From Terriglobus sp. (lineage in GTDB: Bacteria; Acidobacteriota; Terriglobia; Terriglobales; Acidobacteriaceae): a DNA stretch of 8,581 bases. Positions within the stretch are counted from its first letter, which is position 1. Every line of letters begins with the position of its first letter. Shown in pieces: positions 1 through 6,157 of the stretch. Location of the stretch: NCBI GenBank assembly GCA_023265355.1, contig JAHFTZ010000070.1, positions 1 to 8,581 of the forward strand. The letters are read 5' to 3'. The notes under the pieces were generated by a model. It searched no databases, had not been told where the DNA came from, and saw nothing but the letters and a program-made list of their open reading frames with translations. Made by a program: the position numbers and the translations under genes.

Positions 1-402
1 GGCACGGAGCTAAGCAACTGGAAGATCTACCCACTCCCCCTCGATTACCCCCAGGCCATCCTCTTCAAAAACACCCCCTGCACCGGCCCATGCTTCTTCC
101 GCACCTCGATCAGCGCTCCTGCCTCCATGGCCACCCCGGCGGATACCTTCCTCGAAACCACCGGCATCCACAAAGGCTTCGCCTGGGTCAACACCCAGGC
201 CCTCGGCCGCGCCTGGAACATCGGCCCGCAGGCCGCACTCTTCCTCCCCGGAAGCTGGCTGCACAGCGGCGAAAACCAGCTCATCGTCTTCGACCTGACC
301 GCTGAAGGCGTACCCACCCTCACCACCAGGAAAGACACCCTCTACATCCCCGGCGCGGACGAAGCCAGACACCCCGCCGCCAGCACCATCAACAACCCGT
401 AG
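1..402 (+). CDS. Beta-galactosidase, glycoside hydrolase family 35, C-terminal fragment (5' end outside window)
   Basis: This is the last 133 codons of a gene that begins before the window, read in frame from base 1 to a TAG stop at 400-402. The fragment resembles the C-terminal jelly-roll domain of GH35 beta-galactosidases. The sequence shows WKIYPLPLD near the start, GPCFFRTSI at about residue 29, DTFLETTGIHKGFAWVN at about 48-64, and then LGRAWNIGPQ, LFLPGSWL and ENQLIVFDL. Known GH35 enzymes end with the same succession (D-TFLD-GW-KG-VWVNG-LGR-WNIGPQ-LYLPG-WL-GEN-VVFEL). They release terminal beta-galactose from oligo- and polysaccharides and are often exported. The catalytic TIM barrel lies upstream and cannot be inspected. 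The usual VNG reads VNT here, a small deviation. About 35 residues follow the last conserved strand as a weakly conserved tail. Family assignment is confident; the substrate is inferred. Confidence 0.85.
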   Translation, partial: GTELSNWKIYPLPLDYPQAILFKNTPCTGPCFFRTSISAPASMATPADTFLETTGIHKGFAWVNTQALGRAWNIGPQAALFLPGSWLHSGENQLIVFDLTAEGVPTLTTRKDTLYIPGADEARHPAASTINNP

Positions 403-450
403 CAACGACCCGACCCCATTCCTTGCGGCTTCATCGCAAACCAGACACAA

Positions 451-552
451 CCGTCATTTCGACCGAGCGCGCAGCGCGAGCGGAGAAATCCGCTTCTGTT
501 ATGCGCCAAAGGCGCATCCAATCGAGCCCTGCGCTTCACTACGGGATGACAA
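451..552. repeat. Interspersed repeat-like intergenic element with near-inverted ends
   Basis: The element opens with GTCATTTCGACCGAGCGCGC (453-472), continues through a GC-rich GCGCAGCGCGAGCGGAGAAATCC-type core, and closes with CGGGATGACAA (542-552). Its ends are imperfect inverted repeats: GTCATTTCG against the complement of CGGGATGAC, which is GTCATCCCG. In the middle is a perfect hairpin, ATGCGCC-AAA-GGCGCAT (501-517). I recognise the opening and closing motifs as a recurrent intergenic repeat in acidobacterial and some other genomes, but copy number cannot be tested from one window. It could be a REP/MITE-like element or simply transcribed spacer. It encodes no convincing protein. Confidence 0.5.
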
Positions 553-570
553 AGCAAAAAAGCCGGGTGC

Positions 571-596
571 CCCATGTCCCGCTTTTGGGACATGGG
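571..596. terminator. Perfect 10-bp stem-loop, possible terminator after the beta-galactosidase gene
   Basis: CCCATGTCCC (571-580) and GGGACATGGG (587-596) pair perfectly around the 6-base loop GCTTTT. The hairpin lies about 170 bases after the GH35 stop and 130 bases before rsfS. It could terminate the GH35 transcript, but the following bases (TTCCTACTC) are only weakly T-rich. On the opposite strand a T6 run follows about 9 bases after the stem, but no minus-strand gene ends here. It may instead be part of a second interspersed repeat next to the element at 451-552. The remaining bases of this intergenic stretch (403-450 and 597-729) show nothing beyond the rsfS ribosome binding site. Confidence 0.35.
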
Positions 597-718
597 TTCC
601 TACTCAACGGGCATCCTCAGCCGCAGAGCTACCCCCCAAAATCCGCCCCCGACCGGCACGTAAACCGCATCCACTGCTGGATCTCCCATCGATTTGCTCT
701 ATCCTTGACAGTGACACC

Positions 719-725
719 GAAGGAG
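719..725 (+). promoter_or_regulatory. Ribosome binding site of rsfS
   Basis: GAAGGAG ends four bases before the ATG at 730. The spacing is slightly short but the match to the anti-Shine-Dalgarno sequence is strong, and it fixes the rsfS start. Confidence 0.6.
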
Positions 726-729
726 CCAC

Positions 730-1335
730 ATGCCCACACTTGAAACCGATCAGCTCCTTGCCGCGGCCGTAGATGCCTGCGACAGCAAAAAGGCTGAAGA
801 CATTCGTATCCTCGCCCTCGACGCTTCAGAGAGCGCTCTCACCGACTACTTCCTCATCTGCAACGGCACCAACGACCGCCAGAACGTCGCCATCTCCGAC
901 GAGATCGAGTACCGCCTGAAGCACGACTTCGGCGTCTACCCCAACTCCGTGGAAGGCCGCCGCCAGGGCGAATGGGTCCTGATGGACTACGTCGACTTCG
1001 TCGTCCACATCTTCCTCCCCGAAACCCGAGCCCACTACGGCCTGGAACGCCTGAAGAAGTCCGCCACCCAACTCACCCTCACCCAACTCCAGACCGAAAT
1101 CAAATCCCGCATGGCCAACCTCGCCAAAGCACGCACAAAGGCGCCAGCAAAGAAGGCAGCACCAGCAAAGGCAGTCGCAGCGAAGAAAGCTACCCCAGTC
1201 AAGGCTGCCGTAAAGAAGGCACCCGCGAAGAAAGTCGCCACCAAAGCAGTCGCAAAGAAAACAGCCTCAAAGACACCAGCGAAAAAAGCGCCCGCCAAAA
1301 AGGCCGCTGCAAAGAAGACAAGCGCAAAGAAATAG
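730..1335 (+). CDS. rsfS: Ribosomal silencing factor RsfS (Iojap family) with a lysine/alanine-rich C-terminal tail
   Basis: The 201-residue product has a clear RsfS/Iojap domain at about residues 5-118: LLAAAVDACDSKKAEDIRIL, DYFLICNGTNDRQNVAISDE (39-58), GRRQGEWVLMDYVDFVVHIF (76-95) and LPETRAHYGLERL. Proteins of this family bind L14 (uL14) of the 50S subunit and block joining with 30S, lowering translation during starvation. The start is set by the GAAGGAG site just upstream. Most bacterial RsfS proteins are about 105-140 residues long. Here residues 133-201 form an extra tail with 24 lysines in 69 residues, no Asp or Glu, and repeated AKKA/PAKK units like histone H1 or bacterial AlgP-type tails. 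The tail reads through to the TAG stop in the same frame. A perfect palindrome, probably a terminator, follows 18 bases later. The family call is very confident; a nucleic-acid-binding role for the tail is inferred. Confidence 0.95.
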   Translation: MPTLETDQLLAAAVDACDSKKAEDIRILALDASESALTDYFLICNGTNDRQNVAISDEIEYRLKHDFGVYPNSVEGRRQGEWVLMDYVDFVVHIFLPETRAHYGLERLKKSATQLTLTQLQTEIKSRMANLAKARTKAPAKKAAPAKAVAAKKATPVKAAVKKAPAKKVATKAVAKKTASKTPAKKAPAKKAAAKKTSAKK

Positions 1336-1353
1336 TTTGCAGAAGCAAGAAGA

Positions 1354-1385
1354 AGGGGCTGCTCCTAGGAGCAGCCCCTCTCTTT
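1354..1385. terminator. Bidirectional terminator between rsfS and the converging receptor gene
   Basis: Bases 1354-1379 form a perfect 26-base palindrome centred on CCTAGG (AGGGGCTGCTCC and its complement). On the plus strand it is followed by CTCTTT; on the minus strand by TCTTCTTGC. Two genes end on either side: rsfS at 1335 and the receptor gene, on the other strand, at 1400. Both strands therefore carry a GC-rich hairpin followed by pyrimidines, as expected for one shared Rho-independent terminator. The T-runs are imperfect. Confidence 0.8.
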
Positions 1386-1399
1386 ACGAAGCAGTTGTC

Positions 1400-4300
1400 T
1401 TAGAAAACGAACTTCGCCCAGAAACGGAATTTCTGGCTGGTGTTCTCTCGTGCAACGGTTCGATTCAGATAGGCTGTACCGGCACCGATCTGCGCGACAT
1501 TCGTATTTAAAACTCCCACATTGTTATGGTTACCGACGTTCTGCCCTTCACCACGTAGGATGAACTGCGATCCCTCAAGGTGGAACCATGCCGGGGCGGG
1601 AATCCCCTTTTCCAGAGCAACATTCCAGAACTGCTGGCCTGGGTTTTCGAAGCTGTTTCTCCCTATCTCCTGCGTTGTGAATTGGCTTCCACGCGGGATC
1701 AGGAAATGCACCTGATCCGCAGTGACTGGAGTCCGAACGCGCGCTGTGCTCGGGCTCTGACGATAAGCGAATTCGTCGTAGTAAACGCCAGGCGTTCCAC
1801 CGATATAAAAGCCATCTATGCCCGCTGTCGTGATGGGCTGGCGAGGATTTCCCAGCAAAGGCCGGTCGTTCGCTGTGCTTCCGTCACCGTTGGTATCCAG
1901 ACCGGTCAGGTTGAACGTGCTATAGGGGCCAGAGGAGAACTGTGTTGTTCCTGACACGGTAAAGTGCCGAGTGAAAGCGCTCAGGAGCAGATCCGCAGCC
2001 GTGTTGTCCGAATGGAAACCGCGTGGTGTATAGACATACTCAAAAGACGCGACATGCTGGCGGTCGAAGGCAGAGTGCCCGTAGTCCTGATAAAGACCGT
2101 TTCCAGCAAGGTTCGCTGAATAGGACGTAGGAGAAGCAAAAGTAGCGAAGACTTCGGATGCGTTATCGAGGTTTTTTGCAAACGCATAGGCAGCCCTGAA
2201 CTGGAGGCCGTGACTGAACGCACGGCTGAGCTCAACTTGGCCACTGTTGTAATTCGAATCCGCCCGGTTGTCACGAATATTGATGGCGTTGCGGTTGGGG
2301 TTGAGTCTTGGCTGGCCGACTCCACCGAAGTAATTCAACTGGCGGTTGGAGTAGAGCTTCTGCCCCTTCGCTCCCACATAATTCACCGTCAGCTTCAATT
2401 GTCCCGGAAGAGACCGCTCGACACCGACGTTGTACTGATAGGTGAGCGGGTTTACCTGATTGCTCGCCGTGCTTTGAACTGAGGAATTCAGAGGATCAAG
2501 CGTGGCCGTAATGGCAGCGAGCTGGCCCGTTGCGTTTTCCAAACCGCCAGGGGCGTTCGATGTCTGCGTTCCAGTCGGAGCATTCGGAGAAGATTGCGCC
2601 GAGTTGACCAGGATATTCGTGAAAGATGGGTCGTAGAACACCCCGAGTCCTGCATGAAATACCGTTTTACCATCAGAGAAAAAGCCCGCATGGGGAGCAT
2701 AGGCGAGTCCTACCCGTGGACCAAAGTTATTGCGATCCTGCTTGATCTTTACAACAGTATTGATCGGAGCAAAGGGGTTGTTCGGATCAATCGCGGGATA
2801 TGGAAGTGCATTGTCCGGCGGTGTGTAATAGTCGTACCGCAGACCAAAGTTCATCGTGAGGTTCGAGGTTAGTTTAATGTCGTCCTGACCAAAAGCAGCG
2901 ATCTTCCAGAGGTGTGGATCCACGCGCGTTGGTCCAAATGTCTTGGTTGCGGAGCCGGATGTTCCAAGACGATTGTCGAGGAAGTTATCCAGTCCAGTGA
3001 GTCCGGTACTGTCCGTGGGCCCACCGGCAGCAAAATTGATCTGACCGAGCGCGTTTTGCGCAACAAGATCGATCTCAAGATCCCGCGCCACATCGGCTCC
3101 AATACGGAATGACTGACGTCCGTGGGTATAACCGACCGTGTCCTGAAATTGATATAACTGCTGCTGACGCCCCTGCGGAATGTTCTGAGAGATACCGAGC
3201 ACGGGAATGTTTGCGTCGGAGAAGTTGATGTTGAAGTTCTTGGCGAGCGGGTTTGCAAGCGTCTCCGCAGTGGGCGTGAAAAGAGCGCTCAGGCGTACTT
3301 CCGATGCGCGAAACTCGTTGAGAAGGTTGGGGGTGAAGACGTGCGTCCACGTGCCTTGGCCGAGTTCCGCCGGCCCTCCGGATTCCGCGTCAAAGCCAGG
3401 TAGACCAGAGTCATTGAGACCCAGATCGGGGGTGAACTGAGAGCGGTCATGCAAATAGCGAAAGCTGAAGGTGTCCTGGGAACGAGGGATAAAGTCGATC
3501 CGATACATCCACTGGGTATCGGGCTGTTTCTGAGATACCGGAGGACGCTGAAAATTGGCCGTACTGATCGTGCATCCGCCAGAGCAACCTGGGCGGGAGC
3601 TGACGGCGATATCTTCACCCGGGCTGAGGTTGGTGTATTGCCCCAGATAGGTCCCGTTATTCAGCAGACCCTGAAGAAGCGCTACTTGGGGACCACCAAT
3701 CGCGGTCAACTGAGCGTAGCCTGCGGCATCGTGCAGTTCGACGCTATTTGAAGCTGTGGTCCCATAAAAACGCGAGATCTGAAGTCCGCCGAAACCAAAG
3801 AGCTTATTCTTCCAGATTGGACCGCCAAGCGTGAAGCCGAACTGATGCTGGTTGTAACGTGCTTTTGGGCTTCCGTCTGCGGGATCATAGGGCTTTCCCT
3901 GACGAGTCACGCCATCAAGAGAGTTCAAACCCGATCCTGAATAGAGCTCGAAGGCAGTCCCGTGAAATTGGTTCGTGCCCGCCTTTGTGATCAGGTTAAT
4001 CACGGCACCGCCGGAGCGGCCGTATTCGGCAGAAGACGCGTTCAACAGGGCAGTCGTCGTCTCGTACATGTCAGGAATCTGAGGCTGGAAAGATTGGCCT
4101 CCGATTCCTACATCGTTGATGTCCTGACCGTCGAGCATGAAATTGTTTGACCGCGGACGTGCGCCATTCACCGTAATCTGTTCGCCGTTACCGCCGATCC
4201 CGCCTAAATTAAGAGAGGGATTGATCAACTGCACGCCCGGAAGGGTTGCAACCAGCTCAATCGGATTCAGGGAGAAGATCGGGACCTTCGCCAGCTCCTG

Positions 4301-4711
4301 CGAGCTGATCGTTCCCGAGAGATGTCCATTCTCTGTATTAATTCCGTTCGTGTTGGCCTCTACGGTAACGGTGTCATTCACCGAACCTACCGCAAGTTTC
4401 GGGTCATAGGACGTGACGACAGAGGGAAGCACGCGAAGACCATTTGTATCGGAAGCCGTGAAGCCAGGCATTTCCACGTGGATCTTGTACCGTCCAGGGT
4501 TGATACCCTCCACGCGATAGGCACCCTCTCCCGTTGTGGTCACCGTGCGCTCTTCGCCGGTGTCTTCGCTGACGATCTTGACGCTCGCATTGGGAACTGC
4601 GGCACCGGAGTTGTCGCGGACCACACCGGCGACAATGCCTTTGCTCGTTTGCGCGGAAACGCCTGAAGCCACAGAAAGGGCTAGTAGAAGCACACCAAAA
4701 ATCTTTTTCAT
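1400..4711 (-). CDS. Oar-like TonB-dependent outer-membrane receptor with carboxypeptidase-regulatory-like domain
   Basis: The 1103-residue product is an outer-membrane receptor for TonB-driven uptake. A signal peptide, MKKIFGVLLLALSVASGVSA, precedes a likely cleavage before Q21. A carboxypeptidase-regulatory-like beta-sandwich follows at about residues 23-110 (VAGVVRDNSGAAVPNASV, GAYRVEGINPGRYKI). The plug, about 120-250, contains ITVNGARPRSNNFMLDGQDI and SSAEYGRSGGAVINLITKAG, both typical of acidobacterial Oar-like receptors. The rest is beta-barrel and ends in AKFVF with the terminal Phe needed for barrel insertion. An in-frame ATG 21 bases upstream (4732) has no ribosome binding site, whereas GAGAGGA lies about 6 bases before the ATG at 4711, so I chose the latter. 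The gene runs against its neighbours and sampled rows look less GC-rich than the flanking housekeeping genes. The substrate is unknown; glycans, peptides or metal chelates are all possible. No anti-sigma or SusD-like partner is visible. Confidence 0.92.
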   Translation of the reverse strand: MKKIFGVLLLALSVASGVSAQTSKGIVAGVVRDNSGAAVPNASVKIVSEDTGEERTVTTTGEGAYRVEGINPGRYKIHVEMPGFTASDTNGLRVLPSVVTSYDPKLAVGSVNDTVTVEANTNGINTENGHLSGTISSQELAKVPIFSLNPIELVATLPGVQLINPSLNLGGIGGNGEQITVNGARPRSNNFMLDGQDINDVGIGGQSFQPQIPDMYETTTALLNASSAEYGRSGGAVINLITKAGTNQFHGTAFELYSGSGLNSLDGVTRQGKPYDPADGSPKARYNQHQFGFTLGGPIWKNKLFGFGGLQISRFYGTTASNSVELHDAAGYAQLTAIGGPQVALLQGLLNNGTYLGQYTNLSPGEDIAVSSRPGCSGGCTISTANFQRPPVSQKQPDTQWMYRIDFIPRSQDTFSFRYLHDRSQFTPDLGLNDSGLPGFDAESGGPAELGQGTWTHVFTPNLLNEFRASEVRLSALFTPTAETLANPLAKNFNINFSDANIPVLGISQNIPQGRQQQLYQFQDTVGYTHGRQSFRIGADVARDLEIDLVAQNALGQINFAAGGPTDSTGLTGLDNFLDNRLGTSGSATKTFGPTRVDPHLWKIAAFGQDDIKLTSNLTMNFGLRYDYYTPPDNALPYPAIDPNNPFAPINTVVKIKQDRNNFGPRVGLAYAPHAGFFSDGKTVFHAGLGVFYDPSFTNILVNSAQSSPNAPTGTQTSNAPGGLENATGQLAAITATLDPLNSSVQSTASNQVNPLTYQYNVGVERSLPGQLKLTVNYVGAKGQKLYSNRQLNYFGGVGQPRLNPNRNAINIRDNRADSNYNSGQVELSRAFSHGLQFRAAYAFAKNLDNASEVFATFASPTSYSANLAGNGLYQDYGHSAFDRQHVASFEYVYTPRGFHSDNTAADLLLSAFTRHFTVSGTTQFSSGPYSTFNLTGLDTNGDGSTANDRPLLGNPRQPITTAGIDGFYIGGTPGVYYDEFAYRQSPSTARVRTPVTADQVHFLIPRGSQFTTQEIGRNSFENPGQQFWNVALEKGIPAPAWFHLEGSQFILRGEGQNVGNHNNVGVLNTNVAQIGAGTAYLNRTVARENTSQKFRFWAKFVF

Positions 4712-4972
4712 CAAATTCCTCTCAACGCACATTGCCGTGGCTGCGGATCAGTCGCATTGATCCATCTGTCCAGGGGAAGTTGCTGCAATGGCCCGTGTGA
4801 AGATGCTCCTGCATTTCATATACCAACCCGTTAACACGGGCATAAGTCCTTTTACCTACTAACCTTAGGAGAAAATGGAAGAACTTACATAAAAGCCTCC
4901 ATCTACGCGAACTCACAGATGCCTACCAAATTCTGTAGGCGCTTGCCGATTCGTACTCTTCGCCGTACCCTC
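4712..4972. promoter_or_regulatory. Divergent leader region between the receptor gene and rlmH, with inverted repeats
   Basis: This stretch should hold promoters for both divergent genes. For the receptor (minus strand) a possible -10, TATATG, lies at 4817-4822, giving a leader of about 100 bases; no convincing -35 is visible. Three inverted repeats stand out. GGATCA-N7-TGATCC is at 4745-4763, about 34 bases before the receptor start. GCCCGTGT (4791-4798) pairs with ACACGGGC (4834-4841). CCCGT-TAAC-ACGGG is at 4827-4840. The last two share bases and could not form together. The receptor ribosome binding site is at 4717-4723. On the rlmH side no clear promoter or ribosome binding site is seen. 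Reading these as operators or attenuator elements is inference. Confidence 0.4.
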
Positions 4973-5416
4973 ATGCCTGTGCGCATCACCCTCGCCACAG
5001 TCCGGGACTCCGCTCCGCGCAACTCTCCCCTCGCCGCGCTCACACGCGATTACATCGAAAGGACGAGCCCGTTTCTCCCCGCCGAGTGGCTCCCCCTCAA
5101 GACCGTCCCGGATGTCCTCGCCCTCCGCGCCAAGCCCGCCTCCGTCCTGCTTCTGCTTGACAGCACCGGGCGTCAATATAGTTCCGTGGAGTTTGCCAAC
5201 CTGCTCGGTTCGCTCCGCGACGGCGGCAAACGCTCCGCCCTCCTCGCCATCGGGCCGGCGGATGGCTGGTCGCCCGCTGACCGCAAAAGCGCCGACCACC
5301 TTATCTCTTTAGGCCCCATGACCCTGCCCCACCAGCTCGCCGCCGTCGTCCTGGCCGAACAGATCTACCGCGCCGCCACCATTCTGGCGCGCCATCCCTA
5401 CCACCTAGGCCATTAG
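4973..5416 (+). CDS. rlmH: 23S rRNA (pseudouridine-1915-N3)-methyltransferase RlmH
   Basis: RlmH is a SPOUT-class enzyme that methylates pseudouridine 1915 in helix 69 of 23S rRNA, using S-adenosylmethionine, after the 70S ribosome has formed. From the chosen ATG the product is 147 residues, near the usual 155-160. It shows LLLLDSTGRQYSSVEFANLL (about 59-78), LLAIGPADGWSP (90-101), the knot segment LGPMTLPHQLAAVVLAEQIYRA and the diagnostic end HPYHLGH. An in-frame ATG at 4919 would add 18 Arg-rich residues that do not look like RlmH. Neither start has a clear ribosome binding site, so 4973 rests on the match of VRITLATV to the family's first strand. The usual IGGxxG motif reads IGPADG, with Pro95 at the second glycine, a residue that contacts the cofactor in the E. 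coli enzyme. cobO follows after 4 bases. rsfS, its usual neighbour, lies 3.6 kb upstream on the same strand. Confidence 0.93.
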   Translation: MPVRITLATVRDSAPRNSPLAALTRDYIERTSPFLPAEWLPLKTVPDVLALRAKPASVLLLLDSTGRQYSSVEFANLLGSLRDGGKRSALLAIGPADGWSPADRKSADHLISLGPMTLPHQLAAVVLAEQIYRAATILARHPYHLGH

Positions 5417-5420
5417 AATC

Positions 5421-5972
5421 ATGCCCATGGATCAGCCAGAGACCCAGCGCCGCGGACTTCTCCTGATTAACACCGGCCCCGGCAAGGGCAAGACCACGGC
5501 CGCTCTCGGCACGGCGCTGCGTGCTGCGGGGAACGGCATGCGCGTCCTCATCCTCCAGTTTTTGAAAGGCTCCTGGCACTACGGCGAACTCGACAGCATC
5601 GCCCGCCTTGCTCCCGACATGGAGATCCGCCAGTTGGGCCGCGGCTTTGTCAAAGTCGGCGGAGCGGAGGCCGATCCCGAAGACCTCGCCCTCGTCGCCG
5701 ACGCCTGGCGCGTCTCCGCCGAGGCCATCGCCTCCGGTGAGTACGACCTCATCGTCCTCGACGAGATCAACTACGCCATCAGCTACGGCATGCTCGACCC
5801 TGAAATCGTGGCAAAGGCCTTACAGGACCGCCCCGAGATGCTCCACGTCATCCTTACCGGCCGCAGCGCTCACCCCACCCTCGTCGCCCTGGCGGACACC
5901 GTCACCGAGATGCGCGAGGTCAAACACGCCTACCAAAAAGGCATCCTCGCCCAGAAGGGCATCGAGTTCTAA
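5421..5972 (+). CDS. cobO: Cob(I)yrinic acid a,c-diamide adenosyltransferase (CobO/BtuR/CobA family)
   Basis: The 183-residue cytosolic enzyme transfers the 5'-deoxyadenosyl group of ATP to cobalt of reduced corrinoids, making the coenzyme B12 form. The family P-loop is visible as TGPGKGKTT (about 18-26), followed by ALGTALRAAGNGMRVLILQF. A Walker B-like LIVLDEIN lies at about 110-117, ILTGR at 144-148, and the C-terminus EVKHAYQKGILAQKGIEF is almost identical in form to BtuR/CobO proteins, which end in KGIEF/KGIDY. The length fits the family (about 180-200). The start is ATG at 5421, with a second ATG at 5427; neither has a strong ribosome binding site. The gene begins 4 bases after the rlmH stop, so translation is probably coupled to rlmH. 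No other cobalamin gene is in the window, so it may serve salvage of imported corrinoids or an unlinked pathway. Confidence 0.95.
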   Translation: MPMDQPETQRRGLLLINTGPGKGKTTAALGTALRAAGNGMRVLILQFLKGSWHYGELDSIARLAPDMEIRQLGRGFVKVGGAEADPEDLALVADAWRVSAEAIASGEYDLIVLDEINYAISYGMLDPEIVAKALQDRPEMLHVILTGRSAHPTLVALADTVTEMREVKHAYQKGILAQKGIEF

Positions 5973-6115
5973 TTTCTGGAAACTGTCCACATGCGAACGG
6001 TGAGTGGTCGCGAGTGACCAAAGTCCCCGTATCGCCTCCCTGCAACTACTTGAAAACAATATTCAAAGATTGGCTACGCGAATGCATCTCTACTGGATAC
6101 AGGCTGCTCTCCTGT

Positions 6116-6157
6116 GGGCGACACGCGCTCGGACTCCTGCGTGCCGCCCTATTTTTT
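6116..6157 (+). terminator. Rho-independent terminator of the rlmH-cobO transcript
   Basis: GGGCGACACGC (6116-6126) pairs with GCGTGCCGCCC (6139-6149), 11 pairs with one A-C mismatch, around a 12-base loop. A T6 run follows at 6152-6157. The T run overlaps the stop codon of the converging peptidase gene (complement of 6156-6158). A weaker hairpin, TGGTC-N6-GACCA, lies nearer to cobO at 6005-6020 without a T run. The rest of 5973-6115 shows nothing else. Confidence 0.7.

Noticed and set aside
10..450. Minus-strand open frame of 146 codons opposite the beta-galactosidase end
   Set aside because: It lies opposite a well-conserved GH35 C-terminus; the Gly/Glu/Val-rich translation is typical of antisense frames in GC-rich DNA.
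705..710. TTGACA as a -35 element for rsfS
   Set aside because: It lies only 19 bases before the rsfS ATG, so the matching -10 would fall inside the gene; it is probably chance.
423..743. Plus-strand open frame of 106 codons before rsfS
   Set aside because: It runs through the repeat-like element and both hairpins, overlaps the rsfS ribosome binding site and start, and shows no protein-like features.
972..1403. Alternative frame through the RsfS C-terminal region (Ser/Lys/Arg-rich)
   Set aside because: It is a shadow of the repetitive tail; the RsfS frame continues unbroken from the conserved domain to its stop.
4712..4732. Upstream ATG giving seven extra residues on the receptor
   Set aside because: There is no ribosome binding site there, and the extra residues precede a normal signal peptide that has its own GAGAGGA site.
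4919..4972. N-terminal extension of RlmH by 18 residues
   Set aside because: The Arg-rich segment does not match the family and has no ribosome binding site; kept only as an alternative start.
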